Below, in pieces: positions 35,587 through 47,019 of a DNA stretch of 64,000 nt. The position numbers were made by a program, and so were the translations under genes. The stretch lies in NCBI GenBank assembly GCA_031772625.1, contig CM062807.1, positions 1,149,211,007-1,149,275,006 of the forward strand, read 5' to 3'. Source of the DNA: Pinus tabuliformis. Lineage: Eukaryota; Streptophyta; Pinopsida; Pinales; Pinaceae. The stretch's first letter is position 1. Every line of letters starts with the position of its first letter. The notes under the pieces were generated by a model that saw nothing but the letters and a program-made list of their open reading frames with translations, searched no databases and was not told the origin of the DNA.

Positions 35587-36780
35587 ATGCCCCGAGGAAA
35601 GAAAATGCAAACACCTAGTAAGCAACCTGAAAGCCCTAGCATGACTCATGAAGAAGAGGAAGAAATGCTACATGATATATCAAAATTACAAGAACAAGTG
35701 CAACAAATATCACGCTCACAAAAGCTAACAGAAGCTAAGATAAATGGCGTGGAATCTAAGATAAAGGGCATCGAAGCTAAGATGGACAATTTGAAGACAG
35801 ATTTGAAGAGAGACATGGCAGATTTGAAGATAGATTTGAAGACAGACATGGCAGATTTGAAGACAGATTTGACAAATTTTCTACAAGAAATACTTACTAA
35901 TGGTGAAAAGGTTGTAAAGGAAACTCATGATGCGAACAAAAGAAATGTTAATCATGATTTCATAGACTCCAATGTGGGATCGAAGACCCACCATATTCCA
36001 AAAATCGATATGAGGAAGTTTAATGGCAAGGATCCCGCAACATGGATATTATAGATGGAGCAATTTTTCGATCTCAATAATGTGCAAAACACACAAAAGG
36101 TACGTATTGAAACTTTATATTTGGAACCAAATCAGTTTGTATGGTATCAATGGCTTTGCTCTCGTAAACAAATTATCACTTGGGCAATTTTTACGAAAGA
36201 ATTGACAGCACATTATGAGGATACAAAAAGCAACACTTTTTTTGGCCAATTGATAAGTCTCAAACAAAAGGGTTCAATAATGGAGCACATTGAGGAGTTC
36301 CAAAAATTGAACATAAAGGTAAAAAATATTCTAGAGGAGCATAGGATTGATGTGTTCATAGGGTATTTAAAGGATAATATCCAACATGATGTATGCCTTT
36401 GGGAGCCTGATTCATTAGAGAAGGCATTCAGGTTAGTAAGAAAAATAGAAAATAAAATTATGGCAACCAGGAAGCATACCACTCACAACTATAAAGATGG
36501 AAGTGTTGTTGCCCCTAGTCTTCCACAACCTATAAGGTTGACACCACAACAATTGGAAGAAAAAAGAGCAAAAGGGCTTTGTTACAGTTGTGATAGCAAA
36601 TACAGTAAAGGTCATAAGTGTGCCGAGAAGAAATTATTCTACATAGATTGTGAAGAGGAAGAAGAAAAGGAGCAAGAAAGATCAAAAGAAGAGGATATAC
36701 TCCAGGAACAAAGCCTAGATAAAGAAGAAATGAATCCGACCATATCTTGTAATGCATTGGCTGGAATTACCAATCCTCAA
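35587..36780 (+). pseudogene. gag: Gypsy 2 Gag
   Basis: The frame starts MPRGKKMQTPS. Residues about 20-110 form a predicted coiled coil with a repeating DLKTDMADLKTDLK pattern. The capsid domain begins PKIDMRKFNGKDPATWI, is broken by a stop at 36052-36054, and continues as MEQFFDLNNVQ, FTKELTAHYE and FQKLNIKVKNI. A CCHC-like knuckle CYSCDSKYSKGHKC (codons 36580-36621) ends it. Apart from the single stop it is nearly intact. Confidence 0.88.
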
Positions 36781-37480
36781 ACCATCAAGATAGAAGGACA
36801 AATCAAGAAGAAAAAGGTAATAGTGTTGATTGATTCAGGAAGTACCCACAATTTTATTGATTGTAAGGTAGCAAAAGAATTGAGTTGCTTCTTATATCCA
36901 GCACCAGAGTGTCAAGTGATGGTTGCAAATGGAGGAACAATAAATTGCTCTGGTTCCAAATGTTACAAAACCAGCTCAAGAAAAGATAGAAAATATAGAT
37001 CAACGCCTTAGAATTCAGCCTCTTCGAGGGGGAAACCTCCTTTTCTTTCCAATGGGAGGTGCTGATGTTGTACTAGGAGTCCAATGGCTATAATCCTTGG
37101 GTACAATAGCTTTTAATTTTCAAGAACTTTTCATGAAATTTTCTTTGGAAGGAAAGGAAGTTGAATTAAGGGGTATTGCAGGGAAACCAAGAAAGATAAT
37201 CAGCTCTAAAAGTATGAGAAAGCTTCTAAGAAAGGAATAAAGGGGTGTAATTGCACAATTATGTTCACTAGATGTTTCCACATTGGAATCATCTATTTCT
37301 CGAGATCTCCAAAAAGTCTTGAACAATCATTCCAAGGTATTTGAGACTCCCAAAGGTCTCCCACCTATTCGTGATCATGATCATGTTATTCATCTGATTC
37401 CAGGAAGTGTTAATCCAAACATCAGGCCATACAGATATCCCTATGCCCAAAAGAGTGAAATTGAACGTATGGCTGCATAA
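36781..37480 (+). pseudogene. Gypsy 2 protease and linker
   Basis: VLIDSGSTHNFID (catalytic Asp codon 36832-36834) is an intact aspartic protease active-site motif. A frameshift near 37000 moves the reading to PMGGADVVLGVQW, ending in a stop, and further stops fall at about 37095 and 37238. The linker into RT (37283-37480) includes LPPIRDHDHVIHLIPG and RPYRYPYAQKSEIE. Confidence 0.85.
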
Positions 37481-38985
37481 ATTCTAGAGGCTGGTATAAT
37501 TAAACCGAGTCAAAATTCTTTCTCTGCTCCAGTAGTATTAGTGCACAAGAAGGATGGATCATGGCACATGTGTCCGAATTATAGGGAGCTCAACAAGCTC
37601 ACTATTAAAGATAAGTTTTTGATTCCTGTCATTGATGAATCACTGGATGAATTGCATGGATCAATTTACTTCACCAAGTTGGATCTTCGTTCAGGATATC
37701 ATCAAATCAGAATGAAGATTGAAGACATTCCGAAAACAACATTTAGAACTCATGAGGGTCATTATGAATTTTTGGTCATCCCTTTTGGCCTTACCAATGC
37801 ACCTTCAACATTTCAAGGTTTGATGAATTCCATTTTCAAACCATTCCTTAGAAAATTTGTGTTAGTATTTTTTGATGATATACTATTCTACAACAAGTCT
37901 TGCAAGGATCATGTTGAACATGTAGACAGGGTGCTACAACTATTGGAAGAGAAACAATTATATGAAAAAAGATCCAAATGTTTCTTTGGAGTACAAGAGG
38001 TGGAATATCTGGGTCATATTGTATCTCATGAATGAGTTAAGGTAGACCCTAGCAAAATTAAAGCCATTAAGAAATGGAAAATCCCCACATCCATAAAACA
38101 TCTACGAGGATTTCTTGGGTTGACAGGGTATTATTGCAAGTTTGTTAAGAATTATGGGAGAATAGCAACACCTCTAACAACATTATTGAAGAAAGATGCA
38201 TTTTCATGGACTCTAGAAGCAACAAAGGCCTTCGAACATCTTAAAGAGGTAATGTGCCAAGCACCGGTCTTAGCTACACTAGACTTCACAAAAACCTTTA
38301 TTGTGGAATGTGATTCTTCAAGAAATGGAATTGGTGTTGTTTTAATGCAAGATGAAAGACCCATTGCTTTTGAAAGTCGTCCAATCAAGGGAAAGTTTTT
38401 ACACAAAGCTATTTATGAGAAGGAAATGTTGGCAATACTCCATGCACTTAAGAAATGGAGACCCTACCTAATGGGAAGACACTTCAAGGTAAAAACAAAT
38501 CATGATAGCCTTAAATACTTTTTAGAACAAAGATTATCCTCTGAAGAGCAACAAAAGTGGGTCACAAAGATGTTGGGTTATGACTTTGAAATCATCTACA
38601 AAAAAGGGAAGCAAAATGTGGTGGCAGAAGCACTCTCAAGAAAGGATGAGGATGTGGAAGCATTGTTGTGCGCCATTTCTATTATCCAACCAGATTGGAT
38701 AAACGAAGCAAGGGAGGAATGGAAGAATGACGAAGAAGTGTGGGCACTTATTCTAAAGTTACAACAAGATTCCAGTACGTCTGATACATTTAGTTGGAAA
38801 AATGATTCTTTATGGTACAAAGATCGCTTATATGTCTGTAAGAATTCCCAACTAAAACAAAAGATTCTTATGGAATTGCACACTTCTCCCTTAGGAGGGC
38901 ACTCAGGGTTTTTAAAAACTTACCACAAGGTTAAGAAGGAATTTTTTTGGGACGGACTTAAATCGGATATTCAAAATTTTGTGGC
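37481..38985 (+). pseudogene. Gypsy 2 RT, RNase H and integrase N-terminus
   Basis: RT motifs are in order: [31 protein letters not shown] (catalytic Asp), [15 protein letters not shown], and VFFDDILFY (FxDD). A stop at 38033 falls in SHE-VKVD and the thumb resumes. RNase H: TFIVECDSSRNGIGVVLMQ, YEKEMLAI and NVVAEALSRKDED. Integrase starts with ELHTSPLGGHSGFLKTYHKV (the H-H half of the zinc finger) and is cut before the C-C half. Confidence 0.93.
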
Positions 38986-40200
38986 AGAGGTTCATGTATA
39001 ACATTAAGAAGGGGAAACTACATCATTTAGGATCCGGCACTCTAAAAACCCTCTTAGTTAGAGCAATTAGGGATGAATGGATTGATCTCCTTAATCTCAT
39101 GAGTAGAGGTCATGTATATCAATTATCATTTGAGGAAATTTGTGAAACATGCAAACACATATCAAGAGGAAAATAAAGAGTAGGTAAATCAGCATTAAGA
39201 TTGGTAAGTCAAGCTAAACTTGGAAATTTGCTTGATTATTTTAAAACAGAAATTCTTAGCAATCTAACAAAAAAAATAGAAATGTTAAGAATGTAAGATG
39301 AAGGAAACAAAAATGTTGATATTTTTGTTGCAGAATCATATGATGTTAAACAATGTCCATCATTAACAAGGTTGAAGGAAGTTTACCAAGAGGACAATGG
39401 AGAAAGTCAATCACCAATGTAGCTATGTTATGTAGCTCCAAGAGGACCATGGCATCCTATTCAACCTAGTATGATGCAAGAGCCTAATTCACAATTTCAA
39501 TGTTATGCATATCCACCTCAAAGTAATTGGAACACACCCTTTCTTTGGCAACATTGGCCATCTCAACCCGAAAACTAATCTTGGTAACAAGGTTGGCAAG
39601 GAACTTATGGGATCCATCCACAATATCCTCAATATATCCCTCACTATCCCCCATACCCAACTTCATGTTATCCCTACAATTCACCTCCACCACAACCACA
39701 ACCCCATCCACATCCATCTCAAATATACACTCCCGCTCAACTACCTGTACCACCATTTCCAAACCCACACATTGAAGTAGCTCAACCCACTTACAATGTT
39801 GAGGTACAACAGTTCCAAACATCTCCTCTTGAGATCAATGGTATTCACCATAGCTCAGGAAGAGTATTGCAAAAAAGAGATTATCCTAATATCATTGAAG
39901 GACCACATACAGAAAACAAAGATTCAAATTAGAAGACCACAGAACCATGGGCTACACTTGATGAAGAGCAGACATAAATATCAGAGATTGAGAGAGCTCC
40001 CTCAAATCCTCCATGAATTCAAGAGAACAAACAACAAAAAGAGGAAAATTTGAAGGTCATGGTAGAAGAAGACATGAAGAATGATCCAGATCAGCAAAAG
40101 GACCTGGGGCATCACAACTATATTGAAATGTGGTTCCAGACAGTCACTAAGTTGCAACATCACTCTCTTCCTCAACTATGCTTAATCCTTTAAAAGTCAA
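38986..40200 (+). pseudogene. gag: Second Athila/Tat-like Gag fragment
   Basis: The reading starts abruptly as RFMYNIKKGKLHH and continues TLKTLLVRAIRDEWIDLLNL, EEICETCKHISRGK, a proline/tyrosine/glutamine-rich stretch (39480-39780) and TSPLEINGIHHSSGRVL (39825). It is paralogous to 30655-32645, about as diverged as different families, with stops at 39174, 39295, 39419 and 39576. The N-terminal Gag part is missing, because truncated gypsy 2 is joined directly upstream. Confidence 0.75.
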
Positions 40201-40314
40201 ATCATTTGCTCTCTGAAATCCAGGTACATGTCAAAGCATACATTTCAAGCCTCCACATAATTTTTTTTGTCATATTAATGTACACATGGCTCCATTGGAA
40301 GTATTATTATAATT

Positions 40315-41400
40315 GAAAGTGATTCTATTTTTCAAGTAGGATAGGAAAACAAAATAAGAGAAAAAAATAAAAATCTCACATGAAAACCTCCTTGGAGGTG
40401 CCTCAGATTGGCTCATTGATTGAAAACCTCCATGAGGCCATCAATGGGTTGAAATAAAAATAAAAAAGAGAAAAAAGAAAAGATCCTAGGTGAAAACCTC
40501 CTTTGAGGCGCCTGGGCAGACCTACTAGTTGAAAACCTCATTGAGGCGGCTAGTAGGCCTAGAAGAAGAAAAAAAGAAAAAGAAAAAGAAAAAATCTTTG
40601 CTCCATGTATCTCTCTGATGAATGCATGTACTCTCCAACATGTGCAAGCAAAAAAAAAAAATTGGTACCAAAAGAAAAATTGGTCAAGCCTAGTCAAAAT
40701 AAGTCAAATGTTGACTTTCTCCTATTTCGCTCAAATTCTCCAACAAGGGCAAGGCCATGCCAATCCATCACCCTCATCTAGTTTCACCATCCACCCATCA
40801 TTCTCAAGCTTCTACCACTCATTTTCCTTGCTATCCTAAAAAACTACAGGATGACATATTTTACTATAGGATACAAAAATATATAGAGCAGAAATTTGTT
40901 ATTGCCATAACTTGAAAACCATGCATCCATTTGCCAAGCTATTTCAGGGGAGATGCATATGGATGATGGTAACATTCTCAATCAATTTCAGCAAATTCCA
41001 GTGCACTGTTTCCAATAAATTGGCTTCCATCACCTTCATCCATTTTTGCATTTTATCGATATTCGTGTATCCATGTAATTTTTTTTATATGGGAGATGCA
41101 TATGGATGATGGTAACATGGCCAAGCAATTTCAGCAAATTCTAGTGCACGGTTTCTAAGAAATAGGCCTCCATCACCTCTAGCCATTTTTAATTTGTCTC
41201 AAGATCCGTGCATCCATTGACCAATTTTTTTCTATCGGGAGGTGCATAATGATGATGGAAACAGGCTCAAAATGTTTCAGCTTAATCTAGTCTACCATTT
41301 GGGAGATATGGACAAAACTAGTCACTGTCTTGTAAACCTACAAGATTCCTTACAGGATACATAACATCACCTATAGGATTGGTAGTGAGTAGTTTTAAAG
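40315..41400 (+). repeat. Element X, copy 2 (plus orientation)
   Basis: This is the inverted partner of 28150-29136. The segment with GGGAGATGCATATGGATGATGG is present twice here (40950-41010 and 41090-41170), so this copy has an extra internal duplication. Motif CTACAGGA/CTATAGGA starts at 40844 and 40864, and again at 41338, 41350 and 41371. The hairpin module is at 40371-40557. Confidence 0.7.
40371..40557. repeat. Four-hairpin module, copy 2
   Basis: The same four palindromes as 28876-29055, in inverted order and orientation. Each is outer arm, AAAA, CCTC-loop-GAGG, outer arm. Examples: CCTACTAGTTG (40521-40531) pairs with CGGCTAGTAGG (40547-40557) using two G-T pairs; CCTAGGTG (40485-40492) pairs with CGCCTGGG (40509-40516). 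The differences from copy 1 mostly keep the pairing. Confidence 0.85.
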
Positions 41401-42170
41401 GAGATACAAAGGTCAAAGAAGCTCATCTAGAGCTTAGCAGCAACATAAGGATCATTAGCATCACCATCCAACACCTGCACATCAACATCAACTCAACAGC
41501 AACATGCATGTCTCTCCAACAATCATCATGTAGGTACATGTATGCAATATTCTTGACCTCTTCTCTTGAGCATATTATAGTTATAAATTTGTTGTCAATG
41601 CATGAGATATGAAGTTTTGTAAGCTAAGTATGGGTCAACAGTCTTAAACGCCTTCAACTAGTTGATTACAACTCACTCCTTCACTCATGCAATGTTGAAA
41701 AGTCATATTAGGAAGGGTGATGATTTCAATGAATGAGGATAGTAGTTAAACGAAGAAATTTTTTCGAAGGCCAAGGTCACCACATCACTCCAATCCCTCC
41801 ATAGACTTCATATTCACTATCTATTCATTGTTCATCCATCCCATTTCATTCTTGAAAAAAAAAAAAAACAAAGAGAGCATCCTCTCCTTTTTCATGAAAT
41901 TTCCATTTGCAAGTCAGCAAGAAGGATGGTCAAAGAGCAAAGGAGGATCACAAAGAGACCCCTGTCACTCACATTTTTATTTTACCACTTATTACCATTC
42001 ATTCCTCCACCATTTCTGTCATTTTTTCCACTCCTTTACTTCAGTTTACAAAGGGACTGTGTTTTTTACAAGATGATCCTGTAGGAATTACAGTGACCCG
42101 GAAATCGTATAGGAGGCAGTCCTAAGCCAAATAAATGACTTTCTATGCCAAAAAAATGCACCCCCTTCAT
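41401..42170. other. Unassigned sequence before the Penelope-like element
   Basis: This contains short frames without recognisable domains, a poly-A tract near 41857-41869, and a CCTGTAGG/CGTATAGG pair (42078, 42107) overlapping GTGACCCGGAAATCG (42093-42107). It may be the rest of element X. Confidence 0.4.
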
Positions 42171-43260
42171 CATTCCATCACCATACCTTGTCCACCATCA
42201 TCACCCCTAAAAACGATATCCAAAAACGTACACAATCTGATAAAATCAAGTAAGGAATACAACATTAAGAATCTATTAGAAAACAACCCAAACAACCCCA
42301 GGATCTATGGAGCCTTAAAGATACACAAAGAAGGCCTCCCCATAAGAACTAGTTCCTTTGTCAAAGACTCCACCCATTCATCAATGAGATCAAAGATCTA
42401 AACCTAGATGCCAATGACATATTAGTCAGTTTTGATGTTAAATCTCTCTATACCAACATTCCCATAGATGAAGCCATGGAAGTGATCCATAAAATCGTGA
42501 ACTCTGACACAACCAAATTAATTGAGCTCTGTCTCAAATCTACCTTCTTTGGTTTTAGGGATGAAATTTATGAACATACGTGCAGTGTAGCCATGGGATC
42601 CCCTCTATCTCCTATCATTGAAAATCTATTTATGGAAGATTTTGAAAATAAGGCCATTGAATCTGCCCCATTAAAACCCAAACTTTGGAAAAGGTTTGTC
42701 GATGACACTTTCATTATTTGGCCTCATGGAAAAGAAAATTAAAGGATTTCCTACAACACCTAAACTATCTATCCAATTCCATCAAATTTACCATGGAAAT
42801 AGAGGAGAATGACAGCCTTCCTTTTCTTGACATCTTAATCGAAAAGAAAAAAGATGGCTCCATATCACACCAAGTATATCTTAAGAAAACCCATACGGAA
42901 CATTACCTACATGCCAACTCTCACCACCATCCATCCCAAAAAATCGGTGTTCTCAACACTCTAGCAACCAGGGCCGTTCGTATTTCGGATGAAAATCACT
43001 TTGAAGATGAAAAGAACCATCTTATGAATGTATTCACAAAGAATGGATACAAAAAACACCAAGTGATCAAAGCCTTTAAGAATGTTGAGAATCCTAAAAA
43101 CAAACAACCACTAGATGATAATTTAGGCAAGGTACACCTCCCTTACATATTAGGCACAACAGATAAAATTGGGCACATTTTAAAAAAGAACAAAATTAGA
43201 ACCACTTTCAGACCCATGAACACCATCAGTAGATGCCTAAAATCGGTCAAATATCTTGTT
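42171..43260 (+). pseudogene. Penelope-like reverse transcriptase
   Basis: The reading begins near LKTISKNVHNLIKSSKEYN, then PRIYGALKIHKEGLPIR (the PKIHK signature region). There follow an apparent in-frame loss of a few tens of residues, a one-base frameshift at about 42377, and INEIKDLNLDAND with VSFDVKSLYTNIP (motif A Asp codon 42434-42436). Next come MGSPLSPIIENLF (motif B, 42593 on) and FVDDTFIIW (motif C, VDD at 42698-42706). A second one-base frameshift lies at about 42738. The catalytic residues are conserved, so the lesions are few and probably recent relative to neighbours. Confidence 0.92.
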
Positions 43261-43539
43261 GATCCCAAATGCCACAAAGGAGTTTACATGGTTCCATGTT
43301 CCTGTGGTGAAACATATATTGGAGAAATTGGTCGATCTATCCATACTAGAATTCAAGAACATGTCGCCGATATAAAACATAATCGCTCAAAAACCTTAGC
43401 TCCGGCTAAACAATCCAGTAAAACCAATCATCACATCTGCATTGAAAACTCTAAGGTGGTAGCCAAAATTGATCATTATCACCATAGAAAACTGAGAGAA
43501 GCCATAGAAATAGGTAGAAACCCTAACAATTTCAATTGA
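43261..43539 (+). pseudogene. Penelope-like GIY-YIG endonuclease domain
   Basis: This is continuous with the RT frame from 42718. KCHKGVYMVPCSCGETYIGE holds GVY (43279-43287) and YIG (43315-43323), with Cys codons at 43270, 43297 and 43303. The conserved Arg (43348) of RIQEH follows, and His residues (TNHHICIE) are placed as in the Penelope CCHH-type linker and endonuclease. This domain nicks the target in the family. The frame is open to the stop at 43537-43539, so this domain itself appears undamaged. Confidence 0.93.
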
Positions 43540-43689
43540 GATGAAGGATGGAAAATAAGTGATAATTGAATTCCTACTTTAATGTCCTAGAACACCCTCT
43601 CCCAACTCAACCCTTCCCCCATTACGCTTGACCTCCCTCCCGAACCTTCTCCCTCCACAATTCACACTAGTACTAAACACTTACCCTAA

Positions 43690-44600
43690 TTTCCAATTTT
43701 TAAAATTAAAAGCATTAATTTACATCTTAAACTAAAAACTATGAATCTTAGATTACTAATATTAACATTAATATTAATTAACATTAATACCCTTTAGAAC
43801 TATAATACCAAGTCATATTAACTTAGATTACAAGAATTTTATGAGAATTTCATTTAAGGAAAATTGAGAGAAAATTAACAGGGATCTCGGATAAATGCAA
43901 ATAAATTCTAAACAAATAACTAAATTAGTTTTCATCACTAACAGTAACATTAATATTCATAGTATTTAAACATATAAACCATTAGATCATAAATATAATA
44001 AAAATCACTAAAATTACAAAAATTCTAGAAACAAGCACTAATATTAAAAAACTAGTACTAATTAACATTAAGATTATTATTAAAATCAAACTAATTAATT
44101 TACTCTAAAAGCAAGAACAAAACAAAATAAAATTAATTATAAAATAAAGTAGAAACAAACATAATATAATTAATTATAAATAAAAATAAATAAAAATTTA
44201 TTTTAATAATAATATTGGAAATAAATAAAAATCCCATTACATAATTAAATATTTCTCATTAGATTGGAATTAATTAAAAATATTATTATATAATTAATTA
44301 TTAAAAAATATAAATTTACATTTTAACTAATAAAAAAAGAATCTTAAATTAAATAATTAAATTATTTTGCATCACTGATATTAACATTAATATTAATTAT
44401 CTTATTATTATATAAATTAAATAATTAAATTATTTTGCATTACAAATATTAACATTAATATTAATTATCTTATTATATAAATAAATATTTCAATTATATA
44501 ATTAAATATTTCAATTATATAATTAAATATTTCAATTTTAATTTAAATCATTCTATTTTATTATTAGTATATAATTAAATTAAACCCAAATATTACAAAA
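43690..44600. repeat. Very AT-rich tract with tandem repeats
   Basis: This stretch of A and T runs has few G or C bases. ATTAACATTAATATTAATTA recurs (43757, 44380, 44448). A unit of about 65 bp is duplicated at 44345-44475. A 22-bp ATTTCAATTATATAATTAA unit is repeated about three times at 44487-44550. No coding sequence. It lies in the 3' region of the Penelope-like element and could be an independent A/T expansion. Confidence 0.8.
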
Positions 44601-44694
44601 CAATTTTGACAAGGTCGGCTTCCATTCCCTGTGCATCTCTTAACCCTATTTATTCAAGTCCAATGAGATCTGTCCTACACAATTACTGATCTAT

Positions 44695-44730
44695 CTTGAT
44701 GATGAGCCATGGTGGATAGCTCGAAAGGTC
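44695..44730 (+). ncRNA. Possible degenerate hammerhead-ribozyme core
   Basis: TTGATGA (44696-44702, consensus CTGATGA), then a bulged T, GAGC (44704-44707), a loop, GCTC (44719-44722) and GAAA (44723-44726). This is the core layout of a type I hammerhead, which Penelope-like elements are known to carry in their terminal repeats. Two departures (T for C3 and the bulge), together with no clear stem III, mean it is at best a decayed copy. Confidence 0.35.
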
Positions 44731-44807
44731 AATGAAAACAATCATGGATGCAAGAAATCCAGAAGAAAACTACACACAAAGCACTGATCACAGAAGCCTC
44801 AAACAAT

Positions 44808-46645
44808 AATTTTAATATATTCTTTAGGAATGTTTATGAATAATTGAATATTTGTGCCTAATATTATTTATTTTTTGTGGAATATTATGAGAATATTACG
44901 CAGATTACGAAGAGTTGGAGGAGGAGATAATTTAGGGGCTTGTTCCCTACTACTGGAGGATCAATAATAAATAATAATTCAACAAGATATTATGGAATTA
45001 TGGAACAAATTGTGGAACTCCAATGACTGAGAAAATCTGGGAATATGTTCCACTAATCAAGGGACCAGATCCACTAATCAAGGGATTTCGGTGGGGAAAG
45101 CTTCCTTCATTCATGTGGAATGATTCTTAATCATTTTTTATAAGTACCAAGTTGAATTTTCCTCTAGGGAATGATTAAGAAAATCTGGGAATGTGTTCCC
45201 TGCCATTTAATATAAATTCATAGTATTAAGGACTAGATCCACTAATCAAGGGATTTTGGTGGGGAAAGCTTCCTCCATTCATGGGGAATGATTCCTAATC
45301 ATTTTGTATAAGTACCAAGTCTAATTTTCCTCTAGGGAGAGACTTTCATTAGTGTTATTGTGGAGAGAGCTTGTATTCTTGCAATTTCATTGTATTTTCT
45401 TGCAGGGATGTACTTCTATTGATGAAAATAATGAAGATTGGTGTCATGTTCAGCTTCTAAATATTGTTCTCCTCCATAGGTCTTAGATTTTCCTTGGGCT
45501 TAGCCATCCCAAGAACCTCAAAGCCCTTTTTTATCATTTTCTTTCCTTCTTTTCATTACTTATTCACATACATCTCTAGTTTTTATTTCTTTCTATTTTT
45601 GCATTTAGTATTAATGATATCTTGTTGTAGGATTGAGTTAAATGGTTGATGTAAGTTCCTTTGCAGGATCAAAATAATTATTTCATCCTTGAAAAATCTT
45701 TGGAAGTTCATAATAATCATTGAGTTGCTTGGATTAGTCTTCTTATTCCCAAATCTAGATTGTTGGACCTCCTTTTTAGCAAAGAACAGTAAATTTCTGC
45801 CTTTTTTTAGAGCATGCTAACGAGATTCAATTGACTTGATTCCACTTGCATTAGATCAAAAAAACATTCTAGTTCATAAAAAAATTACCCCATTGCATTT
45901 TCACTTGATTTGGTTGGGCATTTTTTATATTTACTAGCTCACTAGTACTCGAATTTCTAGATTTTCTACTAGTAATGTTTTCTATTTTTTTTTGCATGGG
46001 TTAACAGAGGTCTTTTTGAGTGATTCCACTTGGAATAGGGACATAAGACATCCTATTTAATTAAAAAAAAATTGTTCCATCCAATTTGGATTTGATTTTC
46101 TTGGTCATTAAACCCTCATCAATTTCATCATTTCACAAGGAAACTTCTCTAAGCTTTTTGAGCAAATCCATCCATCTCCCAACTTTGGTTTTGAGTTCTG
46201 AGTGATCCTAGGAATTTTCTCACTCCATTCCATCCATATACCACCTTCCCTAATCCTTCCATCACCTCCAACACCTCACATTTTTCTCTCAGTTTTATCC
46301 TATAGGTTCACTGTAATTCCTATAGGATCATCCTGTAGGTTTCTAGTACATCCTGTAGGTTTTCCTGAAATTGCCTGTTTTGAGGCCGAATTGATGGAAA
46401 ACCTCTAGGAAGTAACCAAAAGCCTCCCAAGGGTCTCCCACACCATCCAACCATCTCCTAACCCTTCCATCCAACCTACAACATCCTTAATTCACCTGCC
46501 ACATCACCAAAAGAAATTAGTTTACATACTTGATTTTTCATGAAAAGACAAAAAGACAAAAATAGATTTATTTCAGTTTCTTTACTTGCACATTAGTCAT
46601 GTTTGATGCTTCTTACTTCCATTATTATATAGTAGCATTTTGTTC
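44808..46645 (+). repeat. Direct repeat R2 (1.8 kb)
   Basis: This is the partner of R1 (32744-34575), including its internal partial duplication (45040-45340) and the CCTRTAGG array starting at 46299, 46319, 46332 and 46352. Beyond 46640 it continues where R1 is cut by gypsy 2. Its right end was not fixed. 46646-47019 holds no recognisable gene. Confidence 0.8.
46299..46359. repeat. CCTATAGG/CCTGTAGG array in R2
   Basis: Two CCTATAGG and two CCTGTAGG octamers are spaced 20, 13 and 20 bases. This is the cleanest example of the motif in the window; CCTATAGG is a perfect palindrome. Confidence 0.75.
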
Positions 46646-47019
46646 ATGATAATTTAGCATTATTGCATAGCATAGTTTCTTGACAGTTGATTAGGAAATG
46701 GTGTGATTTAGCATTGAATTTTCGTCTCTTTCCTTGTACTTTCTTTCTTGCAATGGGTTAAGGTTCCATTTCGAACATTTCATTTTCTGCAATTAGTTTA
46801 GGATTTGACTTCAATACATGCACTCCATTACATCATGGCAGAAAAGGAAGGACACATTGTATGCCACACATATAGTTCCGACACCTCTTAAGTTTGTATG
46901 AACCCCGGGTTGATAATTAAACCATCTTGGGAGTTGCAGCATTCTTGTTGCAATACCGAGGCTCATTAGAGACATCTCTTCACCAAGAGGGAAATCCTCA
47001 AAAAACAAACCACCCCTAT

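Larger units (their letters stand above)
34576..38985 (+). mobile_element. Gypsy 2: 3'-truncated Ty3/gypsy element
   Basis: A 333-bp 5' LTR, a perfect primer site, gag, protease, RT, RNase H and the first part of integrase are present in order. The element stops abruptly inside the integrase zinc-binding domain at about 38985 and joins a different Gag. No 3' LTR remains. It sits in the right end of repeat R1, whose partner R2 runs uninterrupted through the equivalent site near 46640. Only a handful of stops interrupt pol, so it is the best-preserved gypsy coding region in the window. Confidence 0.9.
42171..44806 (+). mobile_element. Penelope-like element (canonical, GIY-YIG-bearing), 5'-truncated
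   Basis: One coding region with RT followed by a GIY-YIG endonuclease defines a canonical Penelope-like retroelement. In plants such elements are known mainly from conifers (the Dryad family, proposed to have come from arthropods). The N-terminal part is missing and coding begins shortly before the RT. A 3' region of about 1.27 kb follows, mostly AT-rich, ending where repeat R2 begins. The 3' limit is inferred from that junction. Confidence 0.85.

Noticed and set aside
44691-44720. Simple hairpin CTATC...GATAG around CCATGG
   Set aside because: It is a competing fold for the hammerhead-like core. It is kept as an alternative explanation and not listed as a separate feature.
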